This document shows positions 17,827-26,829 of a DNA stretch of 64,000 bases, one piece after another. Position 1 is the stretch's first letter. Each line of letters starts with the position of its first letter. Position numbers and translations under genes: made by a program. Origin of the DNA: Stappia sediminis (GTDB lineage: Bacteria > Pseudomonadota > Alphaproteobacteria > Rhizobiales > Stappiaceae); NCBI RefSeq assembly GCF_009826895.1, contig NZ_WUMV01000009.1, forward strand, positions 310,001 to 374,000, given 5' to 3'. A model generated the notes under the pieces. The model searched no databases. It saw only the letters and a list, made by a program, of their open reading frames with translations, and was not told the DNA's origin.

Positions 17827-17894
17827 AAGCGGTCAGGGTTCGATGTGCTTAGACGTGTTCAAGGTCCGCCCACAAAACCCACCAAGAAGAATTT

Positions 17895-18875
17895 ATGCCC
17901 CTTCCGGTTAGTCAATCCAATGTGTTCGCCGTTTCTGTAGCCGACCGCGGGCTCTGGCGTCAGAAAAAGCTGCTCGAGGCCTTTCTGGGCGGGCCTGTCG
18001 TCAGGGACTTCGCTCCGCTACGTGCAAAAAATGCCGTACGAATTGGCTGGGGGCGCAAGGCGAGTGGCCTTCGCGCGGAGCGCATTGGTATGCGAGCCGG
18101 ACAGGCCGTATGGCGGTTGGAGGACGGGTTCCTGCGATCATGGAACCTTGGTCATGTCGACCCGCCGCTTTCGCTTGTCGTGGACGATGTCGGGATTTAC
18201 TACGATTGCCATAGGCCATCCCGTCTGGAGCGGCTCTTGAGTTCCCCGCTTGCCCCTGAACAGTCTGCGCAAGCTGTTGAAATCATTCGTGCATGGCGGA
18301 ATTCACGGGTCTCGAAGTATAACTTTCAGCCCGATTATGCCGGATCGCTTCCCGAGAATTTCGTCCTCGTCGTCGATCAGACGCTCAACGACCATTCAAT
18401 CCGCTTCGGCGCAGGCGATGGGAGTTCATTCGAACGAATGCTGAAAAGTGCGATCCGCGATTATCCCGGCCATACAATCCTCGTAAAAACTCATCCGGAT
18501 GTCATGGCGGGCAGGAAGGCCGGCTACTTTGACGCAGACGTCGCGAAAATTTCGCCCAGAGTCCGCCTTTTCGCAGAAGCCGTTCATCCGGCTCGCCTCA
18601 TCGCGGAAGCGGACGCGATCTACACGGTCACGTCCCAGCTTGGCTTTGAGGCCCTCCTATGGGGAAAGCCGGTGCACACATTCGGCATGCCTTTTTATGC
18701 AGGGTGGGGTTTGACGGAAGACGATCAAAGCCCACCCACGCGCCGTGGAAGGGCGACGCTTGAGGCACTTGCCCACTCTGCGCTCATTGAATATCCGCTA
18801 TATTGCACTCCGTCTGGCGAACCCACGACGTTCTGGGAGACGGTCCACCGACTAAGCCGCCAATCACCGGCTTGA
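17895..18875 (+). CDS. Half-length KpsC-like capsule glycosyltransferase (Capsule_synth)
   Basis: 326 residues. Hallmarks of the capsule-synthesis family are WGRKASGLRAERIG near residue 52, LEDGFLRSW near 75, KTHPDVMAGR near 200, and SQLGFEALLWGKPVHTFG and MPFYAGWGLTEDD near 247-277. In E. coli, KpsC has two such halves that build the beta-Kdo linker between phosphatidylglycerol and the capsule; this protein is a single half, so one of the two transferase activities is either absent or encoded elsewhere, or it acts as a KpsC half paired with another protein. It follows kpsMTE after the repeat and is in the same direction. CMP-Kdo is the expected donor. Confidence 0.88.
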   Translation: MPLPVSQSNVFAVSVADRGLWRQKKLLEAFLGGPVVRDFAPLRAKNAVRIGWGRKASGLRAERIGMRAGQAVWRLEDGFLRSWNLGHVDPPLSLVVDDVGIYYDCHRPSRLERLLSSPLAPEQSAQAVEIIRAWRNSRVSKYNFQPDYAGSLPENFVLVVDQTLNDHSIRFGAGDGSSFERMLKSAIRDYPGHTILVKTHPDVMAGRKAGYFDADVAKISPRVRLFAEAVHPARLIAEADAIYTVTSQLGFEALLWGKPVHTFGMPFYAGWGLTEDDQSPPTRRGRATLEALAHSALIEYPLYCTPSGEPTTFWETVHRLSRQSPA

Positions 18876-19020
18876 CCTTCAACTTCCGGATCATGTTCGG
18901 GGTGGGCGTGCGACCGGCCACCATGCCGATTGCAACGTCGTTTGCGTAAAGCCGCACTCGCCGGGTTCCCGAAGCAGCAACTTGCTCTGGTATAGATATG
19001 CTCTCAAACTTCTCCGCGGC

Positions 19021-19833
19021 TCACCAATTCAGGTCGGTCTCATAGCCAAGGTCGATCAGCGCCTGGCCATAACGCGCCTTGAAGACTTCGCGAATTCTGT
19101 CCGTGAAATGCTCCTGCCACGGCCCACTTTCCGGGTTGGCGAAGGTCCTGGAAAGATCGATACCCTCCACTTCCGCAATCCCGAGAAATTCAAAAATACG
19201 CTGCAGATATTCCTGCGGATCGCGCGAGAAATCTTCAAGCTTGATGGTCAGGATCCGTTCATCGTCAAAATTTCCAAGCACCTGATCCTCAATGACCGCT
19301 CGGCTTATGTTGTCGAGTTCGTGCAGGATGCCGTCTTCCTTGGAAGCACTGAGCAAAACAGGCCTATCCCGCTTCAGTTGCTCCCAGATCCAACCATTGA
19401 ATTCTGTAACATGGCCTTCCCTATGATGAAAATAATCCGACACCAGCACCTGCCGCGGATCGCGGATTATTCTGACCCCCTTCCAATTGTCGGTTTCAGA
19501 CTTGATCCGGTCGAGGGATCTCTCGGTGGAATTCGAGAACAGTACGACATCGCGACCGTCGCGGCCTATATTCGCAAGGTCGATATTCTGAAGGTCCAGG
19601 TCATCCAAATTCAAACCAAACCTGAATGGAGCTTCCTTGATCTTGTAGCTTCTTACGCGCGCATCGAGTTTTTTCGCAATGCGCTTGAAAATTTCGCTTC
19701 TGAACAGGCGGGACGCGCATTTGTGGTGCCCAAAGAAAACGATACAGTTCGGCACGCTTGCATGATCGGGAACTGAGATAGACTCCGCTGCCTTTGCCCC
19801 ATGACCGGAAGAGGCCGGCGCTGCCGCTTTCAT
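19021..19833 (-). CDS. Sulfotransferase-family protein
   Basis: 270 residues from the ATG at 19833, which overlaps the stop of the upstream gene as ATGA and has GGAGAGG before it. The 5'-phosphosulfate loop is FFGHHKCASR at 33-42 and the 3'-phosphate motif is RIIRDPRQVLVSDYF at 121-135 with the conserved R124 and S132. The C-terminal GPWQEHFTDRIREVFKARYGQALIDLGY is the usual closing helix. It should transfer sulfate from PAPS to a glycan hydroxyl in the cytoplasm. It is coupled to the giant glycosyltransferase/methyltransferase gene, so the capsule repeat or its end is probably sulfated (inference). Confidence 0.88.
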   Translation of the reverse strand: MKAAAPASSGHGAKAAESISVPDHASVPNCIVFFGHHKCASRLFRSEIFKRIAKKLDARVRSYKIKEAPFRFGLNLDDLDLQNIDLANIGRDGRDVVLFSNSTERSLDRIKSETDNWKGVRIIRDPRQVLVSDYFHHREGHVTEFNGWIWEQLKRDRPVLLSASKEDGILHELDNISRAVIEDQVLGNFDDERILTIKLEDFSRDPQEYLQRIFEFLGIAEVEGIDLSRTFANPESGPWQEHFTDRIREVFKARYGQALIDLGYETDLNW

Positions 19834-22800
19834 TTCGCCTCTCCGGAGTTCCCGGCCCGCTCGGCAGGAGAACCATCGGCAATCCTGGACTCGGCTGCCA
19901 GGTCCTGAGAGGAAGAAACACGTCGAAGAATACCGGTCCGCCACTCGCCGCCGATCCACTGCCAGCGTCCGTCCGCGCGCACGACATCGTCCACGAAAGG
20001 CTTGATTGCCGGCCAGTCGGTCGTGTCGTAGTCGTCGAATACGAGCAAGCCGCCAGGCCTCACCATATCCCCGTAAAGCTCGAAGTCTCTCGTCACACCC
20101 GCAAGGCTGTGATCGCCGTCGATAAGGACGAAGTCGTACAATCTGTCGCCGGCCATCCCTAAGGCTTCTTCGCTATCGCTATAGTGCTGGATGATCCTGT
20201 AGTCGCTTTCGGGAATTGAAAGCGCCGACAGATTGCCCTCAAGCACATCCCGGTTCACTGGCATGCCTGTGGCAGAATCTGCGCCAGCGTTGTAATAGCC
20301 ATCTAGCGGGTCTATCAGCGTGAGGGAAACACGCGTCCCGAAATCGGCTGTCTTGTAAAGGGCCGCAGCACCGATCCCGAACAGTGTACCTATTTCCAGA
20401 ACTTCGATGGTTTCCTTGCCTAGGGAGCGCAACGCAAGCGTACGCAGCATCGCAGCCTGGATGGTAGTAGCAAGGCGTCCATCGCAGATCTGTTCGACAT
20501 TGCAGATCTTGTTGGCAATGTAGCTGAGCGCCTTCCGGTTTCGCGGAAGCCCGAAGGTCGGAATCCAGAACTCCAGAATCCGCTTGATATCGGTATCGTT
20601 CAGATATCTCAAATGCCCGTTCGCGCCGGCGGAATTGGCCCCGGACAGGAGAGAGAATCTCTTGTTTTGAACATCGGCATTACTCTTGATGTCCTTGGCC
20701 ACCGCAGCAATCTGCGCGTCGAAGCGTTTGGTCACCTTGTTCAGGTCCGCGTCGGCTTTATCGATCGCACGCTTCACCCATCCATCCGGCCCGAGAGCCG
20801 GATCGGCCGATTTTTCTCCACCTCCATTGCCGGAACCGAGCTGAATTGCACGATTCAGATATTCCACTTCGCGTTTCACCACGGCATCGAGCCGCTCGAA
20901 AGCATCGTTCAGCATTCTTACGGATTCGATGCCTTGCGCACTGGAGGCTGACATCCGCTCACGCAGATCCTCAGCAGTTTCCGCGAATCGCTCTTCCGCA
21001 CCTTCAATCCGCTCACGCAACTCCGCCGCGATCTTTTCCATATCGCCTTCGAGGTGGCGCCCTTCGATATCCGCGATCCGCCTTTTCAACTCATCAACGG
21101 CGGCATCGATCCGTTTCCTGGCGAATTCCTCGGCATCCGACCTAGAAAGCTCGATTTGCCGCCCCAAATCCGCAGCAACTTTCCTGGCATCATCCCCTTT
21201 GGCCAAATGCGCGATTTCCGTCTTGGCCGCTTCCAACGCCCGCGAAAGGCGATCGATATCCCGCTGCTGCTTCTTCACCGTTCCACGGAGGTCGTTAATG
21301 GCAACGCGCCTTTCCCGCCGGTTACGGTTCCCGAGATATTGGCCATGCGCCACGGTCAGGAACAGCACGCTCCACCCGGCAAAGACGGATACCGCAACCG
21401 CAAGCCAGGGAGAGCGCAATTCCGGATACATGAAATAGCCGGCGACGAGCCCGGCAAGGGTTAAGAGCCAGACCCCGCCCCAACCAAGAATACGTTTGGA
21501 GAGCCACAAACACCCGAAATAAACAGTATCGACAATCAATGAAAAAGTCGGGAACCGTCGCTCGAAAGTTCCCACCTTCGTGCCGCTCATCGCTTGAGTA
21601 TCGTCCTTCTTCTTTGCATCCATGGAATCATTCACGCTACCGGGAACCTCTTTACCTGAATTCCCCGCAGGCTTTACGTCAGTATTTGGAATATTCCCGA
21701 GCAGTTCCCCTGCTCCCTCCGGCTGCTTCGTATTGGCTTGTCGGTCACCGTTCCAGTTCGTCTCCTTCACGGAAGTGAAAGGGCTGTCACTCCTGCCCGC
21801 CGCCGGCGACCTCCGTGCATAAGTGGCTCGGTATTTTTCAAGATTGGGCAATCGCGAAAAGCAATTCGTCTCCAGGTCAATTTGACGAATACAAGAATCA
21901 AATCTATCGCCATCAACAGGTTTATTCCTGTTTTGTAAAATATTCTCCAGCGCATCGGCAATATTAATTGCGGAATCTGCAGCTCCCAAATTACAATGCT
22001 CTGACAAAAACTCCCGAGATTTTTCTTGGCTGCAGAAATATTCTCTCTTTCTCAATATTTCCGTTAATCTTTCTTGGTCTTCACAATATAAATAAGCTTC
22101 TTTTGGATCTTTAAATTTATCTACTTTCTCCGAATGTGGATTATAATAAATTACCGGTACATTTTTTGCCAAGGCCTCAAGAATGCCCGAGGCAAATTTT
22201 TGTACGGTGACGTCTACTTCATCCAATAGCTCATAAAAACTCTTATCGGATACGAATTCACTACAGCTTTTTCCGAGATCGGCAGGATGACGCGAAACAA
22301 TCGGTTCAAATCCTGCTCGTTTCACTGCATCTACAGCAGACTCCAGCCAATCATCGCGATGCTCGACAAGAACCCCATAAGAAAAATTAGAATTGATCAG
22401 ACATTTTTTACGAACATCACCCGCTTTTTTTCCGGAGCCCTCGTTAGCCAAGGCCTCGATGCGCGGTATCCCGCCAATAAAAATCGTCTGCTCGCTATCC
22501 TTGAAATATTTTGCGTCGAATTTGCCAGGCAGAATAACATTGGACACAGTCCGGTAAGCATGCCTTTCCCGGCCGACGTCTTCATCCCAATAATCTTGAA
22601 TACCTTCGACAATACCCACCGTCGAAATATTCGCCTCATTCGCGGCAAGCAAAACGCTTCTCAGTATCGGGTCCCAGTCATTGAAACAGACTGCAATTTC
22701 AGGGCGTATCTCCGACAGCACGAAATTGCTGAATGAAACCAATTCCAGGCCGAGCTCTTTCGCCTTTGAACGAACACGTTCGTCACGATAATACGCAGAA

Positions 22801-24035
22801 AAATCAACAAGTATCGAACTGATATTTCTACGCTCCAGTTCTTCCTTTATTAGTGCATACGTCCACACGTGATAATCTTTATGTGGGAAAAACGCTACGC
22901 GCACTTGTCTCTGGCGGTTGTAGTCCCAAGTAAGTCTACCGATCAGACGTTCGAAAACATCCTCATTGACCTTGCATTTCTTTCCAGGCGCCTCCAAGCT
23001 CCCGAAGCTCTCCGCGCATGGCATTCTGACGGCCGTTTCTATCGCCGCGATCTTTTCCGACAACGCACGCCAATTCTGAGACTCGCGGACGAGACTTCCC
23101 GCATAATATCGCTCGACCCCGCGCCACAGGCCCTTGCCAATATCGCGATGCTTGCTGATGAATGTAGTAATATCCGGAAGCTGCCGTCTGAGATTATCGA
23201 CGACCTCACTCACCTCGGCTTCGGTCGCAGCCAGCATGCCGTTGAATTCAAGAATTCTGTTTACCGACTTGATCTGATAATGAAGTTTTTGCCAAGCGCT
23301 TGATCTTGGATACGTCCGGGGAACCGACGTCCAGTCTTCATAGCTGCTTTTGATCAACTGCAAACTGACGTCCAGGTGCTTTTCCGGACCATTGCGAATC
23401 ATGCTGTTTGCTCTCGCCCGATACGTTATCGTTTTCCGTTTCGTAGGCAAGAACATGTAGCCGGCCCGAAGTATCCGTAGCCACAGATCAAAATCTTCGG
23501 CTTGCTTCAGGGATTCATCAAACCCACCAATTTTATTGAATATTGTCCTTTTCAGCATTGGTTGATTTGCGTTAAACGGACATTGGCCGGAGGAAGATAG
23601 AAAATCCACTACACTGCCGCTGAATTCCGATGAAGACGGCGCTTCGAGTACGCTCTCGCCAATCGTAACGCTTCCAGCGTACACGCCTGCCACATCTTCG
23701 GCCGATCGATGCAAATGCGTGACGCGATCTTCTATCGAGTCAGCCATCAACAAATCATCAGAATCCAGAAAGCAGATGAACTCGCTGCTTGCAGCCCTAA
23801 CGCCCGAGTTGCGCGCAGCGGATAAACCTGAATTCGCTCGATGATTTACAACTTTTATTCTTTTATCTTTACGCGCATATTTACTTATAATACCAGCGGT
23901 AGCGTCCGTCGAACCATCGTTGACTGCGATTATTTCAATGTTTTCATATGTTTGCCTTAAGATACTTTCAAACGTACTTTCCAAATACTGCTCAGAATTA
24001 TAACACGGCACTACAATGGAAACGCTCGGGTACAT
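19830..24035 (-). CDS. 1401-residue fusion: GT2 glycosyltransferase, GT-B-like domain, membrane anchor, coiled coil, methyltransferase
   Basis: Domains in order: GT2 at 1-215 (SIVVPCYNSEQYLES, VNDGSTDAT, LDSDD at 90-94 and QAEDFDLWL at 178-186); a second GT-B-like or capsule-synthesis-like part at about 378-700 (SRHPADLG near 581, SGILEALAKNVPVIYYNP near 616-633); a polar linker 720-825; two to three membrane segments within 828-897; a heptad-rich coiled coil at about 905-1120; and a class I methyltransferase at about 1190-1375 (EVLEIGTLFGIGAAAL, LIDGDHS, GGLLVFDDYDTTDW). Uncommon architecture. It may extend the glycan, then methylate and so cap it, with the coiled coil as spacer, as known for WbdD-type chain-length control; this role is inference. 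The stretch 21.8-22.9 kb is AT-rich compared with its ends, so the gene may be a recent assembly. It is followed by the sulfotransferase with a 4-base overlap. Confidence 0.9.
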   Translation of the reverse strand: MYPSVSIVVPCYNSEQYLESTFESILRQTYENIEIIAVNDGSTDATAGIISKYARKDKRIKVVNHRANSGLSAARNSGVRAASSEFICFLDSDDLLMADSIEDRVTHLHRSAEDVAGVYAGSVTIGESVLEAPSSSEFSGSVVDFLSSSGQCPFNANQPMLKRTIFNKIGGFDESLKQAEDFDLWLRILRAGYMFLPTKRKTITYRARANSMIRNGPEKHLDVSLQLIKSSYEDWTSVPRTYPRSSAWQKLHYQIKSVNRILEFNGMLAATEAEVSEVVDNLRRQLPDITTFISKHRDIGKGLWRGVERYYAGSLVRESQNWRALSEKIAAIETAVRMPCAESFGSLEAPGKKCKVNEDVFERLIGRLTWDYNRQRQVRVAFFPHKDYHVWTYALIKEELERRNISSILVDFSAYYRDERVRSKAKELGLELVSFSNFVLSEIRPEIAVCFNDWDPILRSVLLAANEANISTVGIVEGIQDYWDEDVGRERHAYRTVSNVILPGKFDAKYFKDSEQTIFIGGIPRIEALANEGSGKKAGDVRKKCLINSNFSYGVLVEHRDDWLESAVDAVKRAGFEPIVSRHPADLGKSCSEFVSDKSFYELLDEVDVTVQKFASGILEALAKNVPVIYYNPHSEKVDKFKDPKEAYLYCEDQERLTEILRKREYFCSQEKSREFLSEHCNLGAADSAINIADALENILQNRNKPVDGDRFDSCIRQIDLETNCFSRLPNLEKYRATYARRSPAAGRSDSPFTSVKETNWNGDRQANTKQPEGAGELLGNIPNTDVKPAGNSGKEVPGSVNDSMDAKKKDDTQAMSGTKVGTFERRFPTFSLIVDTVYFGCLWLSKRILGWGGVWLLTLAGLVAGYFMYPELRSPWLAVAVSVFAGWSVLFLTVAHGQYLGNRNRRERRVAINDLRGTVKKQQRDIDRLSRALEAAKTEIAHLAKGDDARKVAADLGRQIELSRSDAEEFARKRIDAAVDELKRRIADIEGRHLEGDMEKIAAELRERIEGAEERFAETAEDLRERMSASSAQGIESVRMLNDAFERLDAVVKREVEYLNRAIQLGSGNGGGEKSADPALGPDGWVKRAIDKADADLNKVTKRFDAQIAAVAKDIKSNADVQNKRFSLLSGANSAGANGHLRYLNDTDIKRILEFWIPTFGLPRNRKALSYIANKICNVEQICDGRLATTIQAAMLRTLALRSLGKETIEVLEIGTLFGIGAAALYKTADFGTRVSLTLIDPLDGYYNAGADSATGMPVNRDVLEGNLSALSIPESDYRIIQHYSDSEEALGMAGDRLYDFVLIDGDHSLAGVTRDFELYGDMVRPGGLLVFDDYDTTDWPAIKPFVDDVVRADGRWQWIGGEWRTGILRRVSSSQDLAAESRIADGSPAERAGNSGEAK

Positions 24036-24061
24036 AAATTTTCTCTATTTATACTTGTTAT

Positions 24062-25039
24062 TCAACTGACCAGCGGCTCAATTCGTGGCGTTTGCCCACT
24101 TAGTCCCAGAATATCCAGCGCAAGATTGACGGTCAGGGAATTCACCTTGTGAACCGCATCCGCCGTGTTGGAGCCGTTGTGTGAGCCAAAGATGACGTTT
24201 TCGAATTCGCGAAGCGGATTGCCCGGCGAAAGCGGCTCATCCTCGAAAACATCGAGTGCGGCGGAAGATACGCGTCCGCTGCGCAGCGCCGGAACGAGCG
24301 CGGCTTCATCGATGATCGGCCCTCGCGCTACGTTTACGAGCCTCACGCCCTCCTTCATCGCTCCGAACGCATCTGCATTCAGAAGATGATGGCTGCTCTC
24401 GGTCAAGGCGCAGGTAACGACGATAAAATGCGACCGTTCGAGGAGCTCCGGAAGGCTCACCTGTGTCGCGCATGCGTCCTGCATATCGTCATCGCCGATC
24501 TTCGCCGGATCCGAGCCGATCACGCGCATCCCACAGGCATTCAGGCGGCGGCAGACCGCGCGGCCGATACCGCCAAGCCCGATGACGCCCGCGGTCTTGC
24601 CGCTAAGCGTGGTTCCTTCCACCTTGAGCCAGCCACCTGCCTTGACCGACTCGTGAATGCGCAGGAAATCACGCGCCAGGGCGATCACATACCCCATGGC
24701 GAGATCCGCGACCTCGTCGGAAAAAACCCCCGGTGTGTTGTAGACCGGGATGCCGAGTTCCTTTGCCGCTGCCTTGTCGATGCTGTCGGTGCCGATTCCC
24801 CACTTCACCACCGCCTTCAGGCCATCGGCCTTGCCGGCCTCAAGCGTCGCACGGTCGATAAAGTCGTCGCCCGCGATGACCACCGAGTGGCCCCGGATCG
24901 CGACGAGCATCTCCTCGGCGGCGAGCTGCTGTCCCTTGATTTCGGGAATGGTGACAGACACGCCATGCGCTTCGAATACCGAGGCAAACCTGGCGAAATG
25001 CCGTATCAGATGACCGCAGGTAACCAGAACCTTGCTCAT
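24062..25039 (-). CDS. D-2-hydroxyacid dehydrogenase, phosphoglycerate dehydrogenase type
   Basis: 325 residues. NAD-binding loop GLGGIGRAVCRRL near 154-166; catalytic residues Arg in VNVARGP, Glu in VFEDEP and His in GSHNGSN are all present. It lacks the ACT domain of full SerA, as expected for a pathway-specific paralogue. It overlaps the cytidylyltransferase stop by 4 bases (start at 25039, that gene ends at 25036), so the two are translationally coupled. The pairing suggests that a 2-oxo or 2-hydroxy acid is oxidised or reduced and the product is later activated with CMP, but the actual substrate cannot be read. Confidence 0.9.
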   Translation of the reverse strand: MSKVLVTCGHLIRHFARFASVFEAHGVSVTIPEIKGQQLAAEEMLVAIRGHSVVIAGDDFIDRATLEAGKADGLKAVVKWGIGTDSIDKAAAKELGIPVYNTPGVFSDEVADLAMGYVIALARDFLRIHESVKAGGWLKVEGTTLSGKTAGVIGLGGIGRAVCRRLNACGMRVIGSDPAKIGDDDMQDACATQVSLPELLERSHFIVVTCALTESSHHLLNADAFGAMKEGVRLVNVARGPIIDEAALVPALRSGRVSSAALDVFEDEPLSPGNPLREFENVIFGSHNGSNTADAVHKVNSLTVNLALDILGLSGQTPRIEPLVS

Positions 25040-25725
25040 TCGGCGAGGCGTCCTTCGGCGCGTTCCCGGTAGACAACTTCTGCGATACGGAAATTGATTT
25101 CCTCGTCTATGTCGATCGCCTCCCAGGGCGACATTTCATACATGTAAGGCCGCGAAGACAGGCGGTTCTTCTTCTCCTCCAGCGTCTTGCCGCTGAAGAT
25201 GTAGATGCAGGAATTTTCTTCGTAGAGCGGCGGCAGGTCCTGCGTGCGCAGCAGTATATCCGGATTGTGGTTGATCGGCCTTGCAAGCTGATCCCACAGC
25301 CTGGTCTGGTATCGGGTTACCGAAAACAGGCTGTCATACGTCGGGTAATTGCGGAAGAAGGTCTCGATCGCCTTATTCACCGTTTGCGCGGTTATCAAAG
25401 GGTTCGTCGAATGCGTCTGGAGATAGAACTCCGACGGCACCTGCGCAATATCATGCAGGAGAACCTCATTCATGGGCGTCTCGCCCGCACGCAGGTGTTC
25501 CGGCCGCTCCAGAAGCACCACATCCGGATAGTGCTCGGCGCATTGATCCCGAATGACCTGCGAATCGGTATCGATGACCACCTTGTCGATCAGCTCGCAC
25601 TGCTTCAAAACGTCCAGAACGTGCTGATATAGTGGTCGCCCGTCGCCGAATGGGCGGAAGTTCTTGCCCTTCACCCGTTCGGAAGAGTGCCGCATAGGCA
25701 TTAGCGCCACGAGGCGATGAACCAT
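25036..25725 (-). CDS. Acylneuraminate/Kdo-family cytidylyltransferase (CMP-sugar synthetase)
   Basis: 229 residues. The nucleotide-binding opening LMPMRHSSERVKGKNFRPFG, the DKVVIDTDSQVI segment, a QTHSTNPLITAQTVNKAI stretch and the acidic metal motif AIDIDEEIN are those of NeuA/KdsB/LegF-type enzymes. It joins a 3-deoxy-2-ulosonic (nonulosonic or related) acid to CMP. No NeuB-type synthase is in the window, so the sugar acid must be made elsewhere. It is coupled to the dehydrogenase downstream. The conserved Arg and Lys of the P-loop-like motif are present. CMP-sugar users could be the KpsC-like gene or the GT42-like domain at 27972-30404. Confidence 0.9.
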   Translation of the reverse strand: MVHRLVALMPMRHSSERVKGKNFRPFGDGRPLYQHVLDVLKQCELIDKVVIDTDSQVIRDQCAEHYPDVVLLERPEHLRAGETPMNEVLLHDIAQVPSEFYLQTHSTNPLITAQTVNKAIETFFRNYPTYDSLFSVTRYQTRLWDQLARPINHNPDILLRTQDLPPLYEENSCIYIFSGKTLEEKKNRLSSRPYMYEMSPWEAIDIDEEINFRIAEVVYRERAEGRLAE

Positions 25726-25766
25726 CGATTGTTCCTCACATGTTTGTCTGATCTTGACTTGGCCAC

Positions 25767-26777
25767 CTACTTCGAGCCGCCCTGGGCGCCAAGCAGTGCC
25801 GCATAGTCGATTTCGAGTGCGCGGTCTTCCCCGGCACCGTCATCGGATGCCTCTTTCGAGGAATTCGATTGTGCTGCGGGGTAGTAAAACCGCTCCTTCA
25901 GGGCTTCGCTCACTTCACCGCCCTGGCGGTGACCGACATATGTTCCCCAGAATTGGTTGAGCCGGAAAAGCAGGATGCTTGCCGCTTCTCGCGAAAGCCG
26001 GCCCTGCCGGAAGGCCTCAATCGCGTCGGAGGCAATATTTCTCACTGAGGCGGTGACGAGTTCGCCTGCGCCAAAACGGATCGTCGGCTCTATATGCTTC
26101 ATCGCTATCGCCTCGCGGCGATATCGGTTGCGAATGCCGGCATACGTTTCGTCATGCACATGAACGATTTCGGCGTCCGCAACATATGCAAGCCGGCCGC
26201 CTGTCTTCTGCATTTCCTTGGCCCACGCGAGATCTTCAAGGCCCGTCAGGGTCTCGTCATACCTGTGCTGGAGCCAGGCGGACCGCCGGACCGCACAGTT
26301 GGCGTTGTTGCAAAAGTGAGAGCGCTGCCTGTTCGTGGATTCCTCGCCGAACCACGCCTTGAATATCTGGTGCTCGGAAAATTTGGTCGCATCGTTGCCG
26401 ACCTGCCGTCCATAGCTCAGCACAACATGCGGATCGGAAAACGGTTCGATGATCCTGGAGATCCAGTCCCGGCGCGTTGGATAGACATGAGCGCTTGCGG
26501 CGAGCAAAATCTCGCCTCGGGCAGCAGCGCAGCCCAGGTTGAGCGAACGGCCGAAGGAAAATTCGGATTTTGCGATCTCCACGATCCTGACACCGAATTT
26601 CTCGGCGATTTCGACCGTCCGGTCGCTCGACCCGGAATCCACCAGAATCACTTCGAAGTCGCGAAAATCCTGCTGCTCCAGCCCGATCAGCAGCTTGCCG
26701 ATGTGCAATTCCTCGTTGAGGCTACGAATTATGACTGAAACTTTAGGGGGTTGGCTCATTTCTGAAATGTCTGCCAC
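25767..26777 (-). CDS. GT2-family glycosyltransferase
   Basis: 336 residues from a GTG at 26777; an ATG at 26759 (MSQPPKVSV) is an equal alternative. GT-A fold: VSVIIRSLNEELHIGKLL, VDSGSSDRT, a metal-site strand with LLAASAHVYPT in place of the usual D-x-D, and GLEDLAWAKEM with the catalytic Glu-Asp. The changed D-x-D (ASAH) is noteworthy but is shared by rhamnosyl and related families. A tail of about 45 polar residues ends the protein. It adds a sugar to a lipid-linked intermediate in the cytoplasm; donor possibly dTDP-rhamnose from rfbCBDA. Confidence 0.87.
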   Translation of the reverse strand: MADISEMSQPPKVSVIIRSLNEELHIGKLLIGLEQQDFRDFEVILVDSGSSDRTVEIAEKFGVRIVEIAKSEFSFGRSLNLGCAAARGEILLAASAHVYPTRRDWISRIIEPFSDPHVVLSYGRQVGNDATKFSEHQIFKAWFGEESTNRQRSHFCNNANCAVRRSAWLQHRYDETLTGLEDLAWAKEMQKTGGRLAYVADAEIVHVHDETYAGIRNRYRREAIAMKHIEPTIRFGAGELVTASVRNIASDAIEAFRQGRLSREAASILLFRLNQFWGTYVGHRQGGEVSEALKERFYYPAAQSNSSKEASDDGAGEDRALEIDYAALLGAQGGSK

Positions 26778-26829
26778 TTTCGCTTCAAGACCTGACGCAA
26801 CGATGCGGTCACCTGACTATTGACAGGAC

